Notes under the pieces: generated by a model
Databases searched by the model: none
What the model saw: only the letters and a program-made list of their open reading frames with translations
Told to the model about the DNA's origin: nothing
Shown here: positions 1 through 7,204 of the stretch, one piece after another
Numbering within the stretch: position 1 is the first letter of the stretch
How the letters are laid out: each line of letters begins with the position of its first letter
Program-made: the position numbers and the translations under genes
NCBI GenBank assembly: GCA_017437205.1
Contig: JAFSBP010000129.1
Span: 1 to 22,300, forward strand
Source of the DNA: Lachnospiraceae bacterium
GTDB taxonomy: Bacteria; Bacillota; Clostridia; Lachnospirales; Lachnospiraceae
Direction of reading: 5' to 3'
Length of the DNA stretch: 22,300 nt

Positions 1-282
1 CATATACTTACAACTGTGAGGATCATAGCAGATAAACGTCGTGTTGTGCGGTTCCCTTGCAAACCGGTTCAAATGAATTTCCGGAATAAACAGATTAAAT
101 TTGCAATTTTGCGTTGGTCTGATATACGCCTCATAACCGGTCAGCAATAAAAAATCCGGTGTGGTTAGATCACTGTGATCATAAGGCGCCTCGTGATCAG
201 TTATCGCAAGCACAGAATACCCTCTCTTTTTGTATTCGCTCACCAATTCTTCCGGCGATCGTTTTCCATCCGATAAGGTTAT
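1..282 (-). pseudogene. PHP-domain metal-dependent phosphoesterase, 5'-truncated remnant (continues past left edge)
   Basis: Reading the minus strand from about 282 down to 1 gives an uninterrupted frame with LSDGKRSPEELV, then an alternation of Y-K-K-R-G-Y-S-V-L-A-I-T-D-H, then LLLTGYEAY. This is the classic N-terminal layout of PHP-domain phosphoesterases, where a metal-binding HxH precedes a T/L-SDG-x-x-SPEEL motif and is followed by AITDH. The expected HxHxx just before SDG is absent: the frame instead runs into RRYIRKIT with no start codon or ribosome site. The gene therefore lacks its first residues, including two metal-ligand histidines, and is joined directly to the AraC remnant on the other strand. 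The 3' part is outside the window. Family identification is from motifs only. Confidence 0.72.
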
Positions 283-1218
283 TTTCCGAATATACCTTCT
301 ACCACATTGAGGACGGCCGTTTTATCTATTATCTGCTGGAGCTACATAATACAGAAACCTGGCGAGCTTTTGCCCTGGAAAAGGTGGATTACCTATGCAG
401 TCTGCTGAGCGAAAAATGGAAATTAGAGGTGATAGGCGTTGTCAGCCGATCGGCAGAAAACCTCAAGTCCTGCACCTTTCTCTATCGGGAGATTATGGAG
501 ACCCTTGAGCAACAGATAATCTCCGGAGGCAGTGCACTCATCGACACGTATGCCATGGACATGCGACGGGTTCTGGATCAAACCTGGGATTTGATTGAGA
601 AGGATTTGAACGCGGCAGTCAAGGACGGCGATCTGAAGGCCGCACTGAATGTGTCCACCAGTATCTTTGCCTCCATACGTAAAGCCCCTTTCAACTCAAA
701 GGACTTATGTTTTTGACGCCTTCACTCAGGTATTGTCCATTTTCAACAACTATATTTCCGATCCCATCCAGCAGATGAGGGCATTGGATACCATCATGCC
801 GTTGATGCAGGCCGGAGATAACGAGGAACTGAAGTGCTGTTTTCATCAAATGCTGGTCTACGTCTGCAGCGAGATTGCTCAGAGATGGCAGTCAGAGGAA
901 AAGGGTATTGTATCCACCATACGAAAATATGTGGAAGAACACTACGCCGATCAGACGCTAAGCGTCAGCATCATTGCCGATGCGATTGAGCGCAATCCTG
1001 CCTATCTTTCCCGCGTCTTTAAGGAGAGCACCGGAGAAGGACTTTTGGATTACATCAACCATTATCGGATCACCAAGGCCATAAATCTGATGCAGAGCAA
1101 CGAAGAATACACCCTGACAGAAATCTCCGAACTCGTAGGCTACGCCAATGTCAGGGCTTTCCGAAGGGCATTTACCAAACTGGTAGGTGAAATACCCAGC
1201 AAATATAATAAAATTTAA
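271..1218 (+). pseudogene. AraC-family transcriptional regulator, 5'-truncated and frameshifted
   Basis: Two overlapping plus-strand frames make one protein. The first covers about 271-716 and reads as the helical linker that precedes the DNA-binding domain in large YesN-like membrane AraC regulators. The second covers about 700-1218 and ends with a complete HTH_18 domain (YVEEHYADQTLSVSIIAD, then AYLSRVFKESTGEGLLDYIN, then EISELVGYANVRAFRRAF). Removing one T from the five-T run near 709-713 restores a continuous frame through CFDAFTQVL. The N-terminal sensor and membrane part, hundreds of residues in this family, is missing. Upstream of about 271 the sequence belongs to a PHP gene on the other strand, so the ATG at 159 is accidental and has no ribosome site. 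Probably non-functional; the frameshift alone could be a sequencing error, but the truncation could not. Confidence 0.8.
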
Positions 1219-1242
1219 CCATTCCTGCTCCTAAAGAAAGGA

Positions 1243-1295
1243 CTCCCGCAAAAACCAATGATTTACATACATTGCGCTTTGCGGGAGCATCCCTT
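1243..1295 (+). terminator. Probable terminator of the AraC remnant
   Basis: CTCCCGCAAA (1243-1252) pairs perfectly with TTTGCGGGAG (1278-1287), and a short T-rich stretch follows. The loop is long (25 nt), which lowers confidence. It lies 25 nt after the AraC stop. Confidence 0.4.
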
Positions 1296-1326
1296 TTTCC
1301 CGCAATCTTATACGCATCAGCGAAGT

Positions 1327-1369
1327 AAAAAAATGATTAACAGCGGGGGAAAATCCCCCGCCGTTAATC
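1327..1369 (-). terminator. Strong intrinsic terminator of the Rpn-family gene
   Basis: A 16-bp stem with one mismatch joins 1335-1350 and 1354-1369 around a three-base A loop (GCGGGGGA/TCCCCCGC core). Read on the minus strand it is followed by seven T (1327-1333). It sits 11 nt after the stop of the minus-strand gene and can also block plus-strand readthrough from the AraC remnant. Confidence 0.9.
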
Positions 1370-1380
1370 GCCATAAATTA

Positions 1381-2274
1381 TTATTTCAACATCTTGCTGT
1401 ACTTCTTCCGCTCTTCTTCCGGAATCTTCAAGGCATCAAAAGCCTGATCTACCGTCAACTGTAACGTCTCCATCAGGTTTCTGAGATAAACCAGCGTGGC
1501 CTTCTCTGCTCCCTCCGCCTGATTTTCCTTCGCAATCTGGCGAAAATGCTCTTCCTGATTATACTCGAAGATACTCATACTCATTACCTCCGTGCGCCGC
1601 TTTAAAAGAAATTCTGCCAGAATATCATTCTGGATACAGTATGTGATTGCCATCTCCACCGCTTTCTCTAGTGGATGATTCTTCGCGAACTCCCTCACCT
1701 TATCCACGTATACCATATATCCGTATAAATCTTGGCAGTTTCTCTTCAATTCTTCATTGTATCCCTTGTTAATATTGATCGCCAACGTCTTCAATTCCAG
1801 CTCCGGCTGCTCCTCGGTCAACCGAATCATTTCACGATCCGGTTTTGACTCATAGAGATCCGAGAGCTGAAATATCCGGCGTTCCGGTTGCGCCTCCGTA
1901 CCATTGTAAAACACCACAAAATACGGCCTTGGCAGACTCACCGGCTGACTGCTGAATTCATTCCGTGCGCCGACCATACGAGTGTACAACGATGCTACAT
2001 AGAACAGATTTCGTAACGGTATATTTGGATTCATCGTAGACTGGTGCTCATACAGGTACAGCTGGCTCCCAATGATAAACGAGACATCATTTTTTCGGCC
2101 TAAATAGATGGCATTCTCCAGCGTATTGATCTCCAGTTCCTCCGGATCAGTGTAATCCGTCCCGTTCAGCGCATTGTACAGGCTGAGCAACGTTTTCCTC
2201 TCGCTGAACAGCATTCGAAATACCGAGTCCTTGTAGTTACGGATCGGTGTGGCGACTTCATTCGTCCTTTCCAT
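1381..2274 (-). CDS. Rpn family recombination-promoting nuclease / PD-(D/E)XK transposase-like protein
   Basis: The 297-residue product opens with a region typical of the Rpn/YhgA-like group (YKDSVFRMLFSERKTLLSLYNAL). The nuclease core shows Asp63 in NDVSFII and the E76-x-Q78 pair in YLYEHQS, matching the D-(x)n-E-x-Q version of the PD-(D/E)XK site. A charged helical tail (about 240-297) replaces any other domain. Family members in E. coli are Ca-dependent DNA endonucleases that promote RecA-independent recombination; many copies in Clostridia are annotated as putative transposases, although inverted repeats are not seen here. The start at 2274 is supported by AAGGAGG seven bases upstream. 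The gene has its own sigma-A promoter about 180 nt upstream and a strong terminator downstream. Function in this organism is inferred. Confidence 0.88.
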   Translation of the reverse strand: MERTNEVATPIRNYKDSVFRMLFSERKTLLSLYNALNGTDYTDPEELEINTLENAIYLGRKNDVSFIIGSQLYLYEHQSTMNPNIPLRNLFYVASLYTRMVGARNEFSSQPVSLPRPYFVVFYNGTEAQPERRIFQLSDLYESKPDREMIRLTEEQPELELKTLAININKGYNEELKRNCQDLYGYMVYVDKVREFAKNHPLEKAVEMAITYCIQNDILAEFLLKRRTEVMSMSIFEYNQEEHFRQIAKENQAEGAEKATLVYLRNLMETLQLTVDQAFDALKIPEEERKKYSKMLK

Positions 2275-2455
2275 TTCGCTACCTCCTTTTAATTAATCGC
2301 AGGAAATAGCTCTTTTGTGAATCCACTTTCACTTCTTAAGAACTTTCCTGCCTGTCATATTGGTTTCCAAGCATTGAATGTTCTCTTAAGAAATGAGTGA
2401 TGGGATTCAGAACGGCAAATACACCGAGAATATAAAGAACAAATGCTTTATTCAC

Positions 2456-2484
2456 AGTATAGCATAAGTTCCGGCTTCATGCAA
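2456..2484 (-). promoter_or_regulatory. Sigma-A promoter for the Rpn-family gene
   Basis: On the minus strand TTGCAT (2479-2484), a 17-nt spacer and TATACT (2456-2461) form a good sigma-A promoter. The 5' UTR is about 180 nt and contains two TCTTAAGAA half-palindromes about 50 nt apart (near 2333-2342 and 2383-2392), whose role is unknown. No other gene was seen in 2275-2507. Confidence 0.7.
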
Positions 2485-2507
2485 GGCAGAATTTGTACAA
2501 CTCTCCA

Positions 2508-3938
2508 TCAATTATCTTTCCTATACTCCGTCAACTTATCCGGGAAGTTCACCGTCATACCATCCGTCATGCAGTCATATGCGTGGCGCATCAGTTCCTC
2601 ATCATACACTCCCCACGCGCGGACATTGAATCCCTCGCGGTGCCATTTTTCTACCTTCTCCGGGGTGATTTCCTGCGCCTCAGGGCAGATTTCCTCGCCA
2701 CCGATTGCTCTCAATTTCTCGATATCCTCATCGGTCACGTTCCGCTTAAGCCATCCGATATGTAGCTCCGGCGCATATTCCTTTATTTTCCGGATGCAGT
2801 CGAACTTAAAGGAAGTCACCACAGACTTTCCTTCCACTCCATATTTGCGCATCATGTCCGCAATCTGAGGCTCGATTCCCGCCTGCTTAATCTCGATGGC
2901 AAAGGTGATATCACGCCAGCCAAACTGCTTCAAAAAGTCCTCGAACACCACGATCTTATCGATCTGTCCCTCCTTTTCGAAGGTAAACTGCCGCAGTTCT
3001 TCCAATGTATAATCACATACACTTCCCTCTGCGCCGGTAAGTCTCATGATCGTATCGTCATGGAACAATACCAGCACGCCATCTTTCGTCATCTGCACAT
3101 CGGTCTCGATTCCGTTCGCCCCCATATACATGCCGGTGTAGAAGGCAAGGAAGGTATTCTCCGGGGTGTATGTACTCGCGCCGCGGTGAGCATAGTTCAC
3201 AAACAGGTCTCTGCTCTCATTTCGGATAACCGTCTCTGCCAATGTCTCACAACTGTTAAGGAAAGGAACCCACTTTGTGTCATCAATGAACGGGTTTACA
3301 TCGGACGTGAGCATCTTCTCGTAATTTTCTTTCGTTCCGTTATTCCAGGTATGGTTTCCGAGGAAAATATCTACATGCTCTTTTTTCAGTCTCTCTACGG
3401 ATTTAAAGTACAGCCCGCGGTTCAGCCATGAGCATTTTCTGCGGTTCAGATAAGGGCGCTTTAACTGATTTGTTCCCGCACCGCCAAACATACCTGCGCG
3501 GTAAACCTTTCCGTCCACCTCCACATCAAAGAAGAAGGAATACGTTCCCTCCGTGTGTCCCGGGGTGGCGAGGCACAAAATATGGGTATTGCCCAGACTG
3601 ATCACCTGTCCATCCTCATAAAGATGATCCGGCGTCCAGCCCTTGATATACTTCTCATCTCCCGCGCCAAGGAAGGTCTCTGCCTCTGCGAGAGACAATA
3701 TCTTCGGCGTTCCGTCGGAGTGATCTCCGTGACCGTGAGAATGAAGAATGTACTTCACATCCCTGATATCAAAGCCCAGTTCCGTCACCGACTCAATCAC
3801 CACGTCCGCCGTCTCCTCATATCCGGTGTCGATCAAAATCAGACCGTCCCCGGTATCGATCAAGTGTGATGACGCCTTATAGGTGCCCACAAAGTAAATA
3901 TTTCCCGCCAGTCTAAACGGTTTCATATCTCCTAACAT
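2508..3938 (-). CDS. Metallo-beta-lactamase-fold / glycerophosphodiester phosphodiesterase fusion protein
   Basis: This 476-residue cytoplasmic protein joins two hydrolases. Residues about 8-215 form an MBL-fold domain: H68-G-H70-G-D72-H73, H128 in TPGHTEG and H196 in GNHTWNN. The usual bridging Asp is absent (AGMFGG), a ligand arrangement like that of B3-type enzymes. Residues about 245-473 form a GDPD TIM barrel: AHRGASTYTPENT (H251, E260), E278/D280 in IETDVQ, H293 in FHDD and E349 in FAIEIK, which cover the known catalytic set. GDPD enzymes split glycerophosphodiesters into glycerol-3-phosphate and an alcohol; the MBL substrate is unknown. No signal peptide is seen. The start at 3938 has AAAGGAG about seven bases upstream; the ATG four codons later has a poorer spacing. 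The gene is monocistronic by its own promoter and divergent from putP. Confidence 0.9.
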   Translation of the reverse strand: MLGDMKPFRLAGNIYFVGTYKASSHLIDTGDGLILIDTGYEETADVVIESVTELGFDIRDVKYILHSHGHGDHSDGTPKILSLAEAETFLGAGDEKYIKGWTPDHLYEDGQVISLGNTHILCLATPGHTEGTYSFFFDVEVDGKVYRAGMFGGAGTNQLKRPYLNRRKCSWLNRGLYFKSVERLKKEHVDIFLGNHTWNNGTKENYEKMLTSDVNPFIDDTKWVPFLNSCETLAETVIRNESRDLFVNYAHRGASTYTPENTFLAFYTGMYMGANGIETDVQMTKDGVLVLFHDDTIMRLTGAEGSVCDYTLEELRQFTFEKEGQIDKIVVFEDFLKQFGWRDITFAIEIKQAGIEPQIADMMRKYGVEGKSVVTSFKFDCIRKIKEYAPELHIGWLKRNVTDEDIEKLRAIGGEEICPEAQEITPEKVEKWHREGFNVRAWGVYDEELMRHAYDCMTDGMTVNFPDKLTEYRKDN

Positions 3939-4011
3939 AATACGCTCCTTTTTTACATGCTCACTGTTTTCTCTGCCAGTGCAGATTTTCTCAATACTAT
4001 AATTCGCTTAC

Positions 4012-4041
4012 ATTATAACACACACGCAGCCCACAATGCAA
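4012..4041 (-). promoter_or_regulatory. Promoter for the MBL-GDPD gene
   Basis: On the minus strand TTGCAT (4036-4041), an 18-nt spacer and a perfect TATAAT (4012-4017) lie about 75 nt before the start codon at 3938. It stands back-to-back with the putP promoter, the two -35 boxes being 20 nt apart. Confidence 0.6.
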
Positions 4042-4061
4042 GAATCTTCCAAAATAAATCA

Positions 4062-4090
4062 TTGACTTCATTACTATATCGTGTTAAACT
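4062..4090 (+). promoter_or_regulatory. Sigma-A promoter for putP
   Basis: TTGACT (4062-4067), a 17-nt spacer and TAAACT (4085-4090), about 50 nt before the putP start. The transcript start is expected near 4097. Confidence 0.72.
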
Positions 4091-4143
4091 GGTAGCACAT
4101 TAAATACGCCCATATTTTAATATAATGAAGGAGGTTTTTTTAT

Positions 4144-5706
4144 ATGGACAACAACACGATACAGATACTCATCGCGATGGTTATCTATATGGCGGCAGTC
4201 ATTGCCATCGGCGTGCTTTATGCTAAACGCGCCAACAAAAATTCTGAGGAATACTATCTCGGAGGAAGATCTCTCGGACCGTGGATTACCGCGATGAGCG
4301 CTGAGGCGTCCGATATGAGCGGCTGGCTTTTGATGGGCCTGCCCGGAGTTGCCTACTGGTGCGGTCTCGCCGATGCCTTCTGGACCGCGTTTGGTCTCGC
4401 TATCGGTACATATTTTAACTGGCTGATCGTCTCTAAGCGCCTGCGCCGCTACAGTGTCCGCGCAAACAATGCGATTACCCTGCCGGAGTTCTTCTCCAAC
4501 CGCTTCCGCGAGAAGAAGAAAGTGATCATGATGATCGCTGCTGCATTTATTTTGATTTTCTTCACTGTGTATGCGTCCAGCTGCTTTGTCACCTGCGGAA
4601 AGCTGTTTTCCACACTGTTCGGCACCTCATACACATCCATGTTGATTGTAGGAGCCATCTTCGTTCTGCTGTATACACTGCTCGGCGGTTTCCTTGCGGA
4701 GAGTGCTTCTGATTTCATGCAGTCCATCGTCATGATTGTGGCATTGACCGTCATTGTTGTGATCAGCACCGTAAAGGCCGGCGGCATCGGTGCCGTGATT
4801 GGAAATGCAAAGGACATCCCCGGATTTTTGGAGTTCTTCGGTTTGGCCTCCCCCGTTGTAGACGGAAACGGTCAGCAGCTCGTGGAGGGCGGAAAGCCTC
4901 TCTTCGGCGCAGCGGCAGATTACGGTTTCCTCTCTGTCTGCTCTATGCTGGCATGGGGTCTCGGCTACTTTGGAATGCCTCAGGTACTTCTCCGTTTCAT
5001 GGCTATCCGCAAAGAGGAAGAACTGGATCGCTCCCGCCGCATCGCGATGGTATGGGTGGTAATTTCCCTTGCTGTTGCGGTATTTATCGGTATCGTCGGC
5101 CGTCAGCTTTTCCCCGACACTCACCTGACGAAGTCCGCAGCGGAAAACATTTTCATCACACTGGCGACCACTTCACTGACTCCCATCCTTGCAGGCTTTG
5201 TTATGGCAGGTATTTTGGCAGCAACCATCAGTTCTTCCGATTCCTATCTGCTGATTGCAGCCTCCGCCTTTGCAAAAAATATTTTCCAGGGCATTTATAA
5301 GAAGAATGCAACCGATAAGCAGGTAATGCTGGTTTCCCGTATCACCCTTCTGGTTCTGGCTCTCATCGGTGTCGTGATCGCCTTGGATGAAAACAGCGTA
5401 ATCTTCCAGATTGTTTCCTTCGCATGGGCAGGCTTCGGCGCTACGTTCGGTCCGCTGATGCTCTTCTCCCTCTTCTGGAAACGCACCAACCGTGCGGGCG
5501 CCATCGCAGGTATGTTGGGCGGTGCAGGTATGGTCTTTCTTTGGAAGCTGGTAATCAGTAAGATAGGCGGTGTGTTTGCGATTTACGAGCTGCTCCCCGC
5601 GTTCATCTTCTCCGCAATCTGTATTGTGGTGGTATCTTTGCTGACCAAAGCTCCCTCCAAAGAAATTTTGGACGATTTTGAAGCAGTTCGCGCAAAAAAC
5701 TCTTGA
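4144..5706 (+). CDS. putP: Sodium/proline symporter (SSS family)
   Basis: The 520-residue, very hydrophobic protein has the roughly 13 membrane segments of the sodium:solute symporter family. The N-terminal signature is clear: YYLGGRSLGPW (Arg42), then SAEASDMSGWLLMGLPG with Asp57, Ser59 and Gly60. These line up at an offset of +2 with Arg40, Asp55, Ser57 and Gly58 of E. coli PutP, residues known to affect sodium and proline binding. A second conserved stretch, ILAATISSSDSYLL, corresponds to the family's TM9 sodium-site region. It would import proline with Na+ across the cytoplasmic membrane; substrate choice is inferred from the family. Start at 4144 with AAGGAGG nine bases upstream. The stop codon overlaps the -35 box of the next promoter and no terminator separates them, so putP transcripts run into the T-box leader. 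Confidence 0.88.
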   Translation: MDNNTIQILIAMVIYMAAVIAIGVLYAKRANKNSEEYYLGGRSLGPWITAMSAEASDMSGWLLMGLPGVAYWCGLADAFWTAFGLAIGTYFNWLIVSKRLRRYSVRANNAITLPEFFSNRFREKKKVIMMIAAAFILIFFTVYASSCFVTCGKLFSTLFGTSYTSMLIVGAIFVLLYTLLGGFLAESASDFMQSIVMIVALTVIVVISTVKAGGIGAVIGNAKDIPGFLEFFGLASPVVDGNGQQLVEGGKPLFGAAADYGFLSVCSMLAWGLGYFGMPQVLLRFMAIRKEEELDRSRRIAMVWVVISLAVAVFIGIVGRQLFPDTHLTKSAAENIFITLATTSLTPILAGFVMAGILAATISSSDSYLLIAASAFAKNIFQGIYKKNATDKQVMLVSRITLLVLALIGVVIALDENSVIFQIVSFAWAGFGATFGPLMLFSLFWKRTNRAGAIAGMLGGAGMVFLWKLVISKIGGVFAIYELLPAFIFSAICIVVVSLLTKAPSKEILDDFEAVRAKNS

Positions 5707-5731
5707 CAAACATAGATTCATCCGCTACAAT
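5703..5731 (+). promoter_or_regulatory. Sigma-A promoter of the T-box/ABC importer operon
   Basis: A consensus -35 TTGACA (5703-5708), a 17-nt spacer and TACAAT (5726-5731). The TGA stop of putP (5704-5706) lies inside the -35 box. Transcription should start near 5738, just before T-box Stem I. Confidence 0.82.
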
Positions 5732-5739
5732 CTTTCCAT

Positions 5740-6016
5740 AATATTAAAGCGTTTGAGCAGAAACCAGTACCCTTTTTAAGCGTTTCAGAGAGCTGTTGTT
5801 CGGTGCGAAACAGTAACGTGAGGATAGGCGGAATTCCTTCTGTTAGCTGTGGGCTGAAGACTCTTTGTTGCGTAGGCTTTACCGGTAGCACCCGTTATCG
5901 TGCGAAGGTGTAACATTGCACCTGATGAGGTTCTTTTCGTGAGGAAAGGATGAAACAGAGTGGTATCACGGTTGATTAACTGTCCCTGTATCTTTTAAAA
6001 GATGCAGGGACATTTT
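5740..6016 (+). promoter_or_regulatory. T-box riboswitch, specifier probably UUC (Phe)
   Basis: All main T-box landmarks are visible. In Stem I, AGCAGAA (5756-5762) pairs with TTCTGTT (5838-5844) below the specifier loop. The loop-E motif AGTA (5766-5769) faces GAA (5831-5833). AGAGAG (5788-5793 region) is followed by the CTGTT/AACAG distal hairpin (5793-5797/5809-5813) with GGTG. The codon just after GAA is TTC (5834-5836), a phenylalanine codon. A Stem III-like hairpin lies near 5905-5923. The T-box sequence AGTGGTATCACGG (5959-5971) carries UGGU (5961-5964), which would pair with an ACCA tRNA end, i.e. discriminator A as in tRNA-Phe and unlike bacterial tRNA-Trp (G73). The antiterminator closes through ACAG (5955-5958) with CTGT (5980-5983), competing with the terminator. 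Uncharged tRNA should therefore switch on the importer genes. Confidence 0.9.
5981..6016 (+). terminator. T-box regulated intrinsic terminator
   Basis: A 16-bp stem (5981-5996 with 5997-6012, one G-T pair) with TGTCCCTG/CAGGGACA arms is followed by TTTT. The 5' arm overlaps the antiterminator's CTGT, as expected for a T-box switch. Confidence 0.88.
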
Positions 6017-6226
6017 AGCGATGAAAGCTCTGTCAAGCGACTGAGCGAAGGGCAGGCTTGCCTGCACTCTCGGTCAGGCATTTGACAGGCTGGACGGTAT
6101 GAGCATAAAAGCTGCGCGAAGCGAAGCGATATGCGAATGCCGGCGACGATTGCGAAAGTGCGTTAGCACGAAGCAATCGGCTTTCATCTCTATTGCTCAC
6201 GCACGTTTCACGGCAACCGCCGTGCG
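6017..6226 (+). repeat. Palindromic element of nested inverted repeats in the operon leader
   Basis: Between the T-box terminator and the first importer gene lie about 210 bases dense in inverted repeats. An outer pair GATGAAAGC (6020-6028)/GCTTTCATC (6180-6188) encloses CTGTCAA/TTGACAG (6030-6036/6082-6088), GACTGAG/CTCGGTC (6039-6045/6069-6075), GCAGGC/GCCTGC (6052-6057/6060-6065) and CGATTGC/GCAATCG (6147-6153/6173-6179), the last with an inner GTGC/GCAC. Another hairpin, CACGGC/GCCGTG, lies at 6209-6224. It may be a MITE-like or REP-like insertion or a structured leader RNA. It has no coding frame worth reporting, and no clear target-site duplication was seen. Confidence 0.6.
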
Positions 6227-6259
6227 AATGATAAATCCATTTTAAAGGAGACTAAAACA

Positions 6260-7186
6260 ATGAAAAAACTGGTATCTATCCTTTTGGCACTCACCCTTTG
6301 CCTCGGCACCTGTCTGATGCTCACCTCCTGTGGCGATAAGACGGATTACACCGTAGGTATCTGTCAGCTGATGAAGCATGACTCTCTCGACCAGGCAACG
6401 CAAGGTTTTATTGACGCGCTGAACGAGGAAATGAAGAAGGCCGGCAAAACCGTTGCTATTGACACTCAGGTGGCTGGCGGCGTAGATCTTTGCTCCACCG
6501 TGGTAAAGACATTCACTGCAAAAAAGACTGATCTGATCATGGGTAATGCAACCCCCGCTCTTCTGGCTGCGGCAAACGCAACCACCACGATCCCTGTTCT
6601 CGGCACCTCCGTTACCGACTATGCGGACACCTTCGGCGGCAACATTCCTGCGAATGTGACCGGCACCTCCGATGCGGTTCCCTTCGATGAGCAGGCTCAG
6701 ATGATGATCGACTCCCTGAAGCTGGTTGCAGGCGATCAGGTTGGCGTTCTCTACTGCACCAACGAGTCCAACTCTCTGATCCAGTATGAGGCAGTTAAGA
6801 CTCTGTTCGAGGCAAAGAGCATCGTAGTGAAGGCATACACCTTCTCCGAGACCACTGAGCTTCAGGCACTGGTTACCAACGCGGCAAACGAGTGTAAAGC
6901 GATTTACGTTCCCTCCGACAACACCGTTGCGGACAATGACGCTATCGTAGGCACCATCTGCAATGAGAAGAAGGTTCCCGTTTACACCAGCTACGGCGGC
7001 GCAATCTGCTACGCAAGCCTTGCAATCGATTACTATGATCTGGGCTATGAGACCGGAAAGATGGCAGCTGAGATCCTGCTCGGCACCAAAAAGCCCGCAG
7101 ATATTGAGATCAAAACTCTGGTTCCTTCCGTTGTTTACAACAATGATCTGTGTGCACAGTTGGGCATCACGGTTCCCGAAAAATAA
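6260..7186 (+). CDS. ABC importer substrate-binding lipoprotein (TrpX-like, ABC_sub_bind family)
   Basis: The 308-residue protein starts with a lipoprotein signal: MKKL, a hydrophobic stretch, then LTSC with Cys24 as the lipidated residue, so it should be anchored outside the membrane. The rest has the periplasmic-binding-type fold of the PF04392 family: YTVGICQLMKHDSLDQATQGF, then GNATPALLAAANATTTIPVLG, then VGVLYCTNESNSLIQYEAVK and a C-terminal IDYYDLGYETGKMAAEILLG. Family members (TrpX of streptococci) bind aromatic amino acids. The start has AAAGGAG upstream. It is the first gene of a three-gene importer operon under T-box control. The leader's apparent Phe specifier suggests phenylalanine or a related compound as ligand, which is inference. 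Confidence 0.87.
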   Translation: MKKLVSILLALTLCLGTCLMLTSCGDKTDYTVGICQLMKHDSLDQATQGFIDALNEEMKKAGKTVAIDTQVAGGVDLCSTVVKTFTAKKTDLIMGNATPALLAAANATTTIPVLGTSVTDYADTFGGNIPANVTGTSDAVPFDEQAQMMIDSLKLVAGDQVGVLYCTNESNSLIQYEAVKTLFEAKSIVVKAYTFSETTELQALVTNAANECKAIYVPSDNTVADNDAIVGTICNEKKVPVYTSYGGAICYASLAIDYYDLGYETGKMAAEILLGTKKPADIEIKTLVPSVVYNNDLCAQLGITVPEK

Positions 7187-7204
7187 TACTTTTTGAGGTG
7201 TACA

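Noticed and set aside
159..290. ATG at 159 as the start of the AraC-like protein
   Set aside because: The first 110 or so bases of that frame are antisense to a clear PHP-domain coding sequence, and there is no ribosome site or promoter.
1381..2274. The Rpn gene as part of an insertion sequence
   Set aside because: No terminal inverted repeats or target duplication were found around it, and it has an ordinary promoter and terminator.
2443..2868. Plus-strand ORF of 141 residues
   Set aside because: It overlaps the promoter of the Rpn gene and runs antisense through the GDPD domain, has no ribosome site, and its translation resembles no protein family.
2508..3938. Reading the MBL domain as an antibiotic-resistance beta-lactamase
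   Set aside because: The domain lacks a signal peptide, is fused to a phosphodiesterase, and MBL folds serve many other reactions. The B3-like ligand pattern alone does not show lactamase activity.
4449..5721. Several minus-strand ORFs of 69-182 residues inside putP
   Set aside because: They are shadow frames of a clearly coding gene, with low-complexity translations and no ribosome sites.
6017..6226. CRISPR array or tandem repeat
   Set aside because: The repeats are inverted and nested, not regularly spaced direct repeats, and there are no spacers or cas genes.
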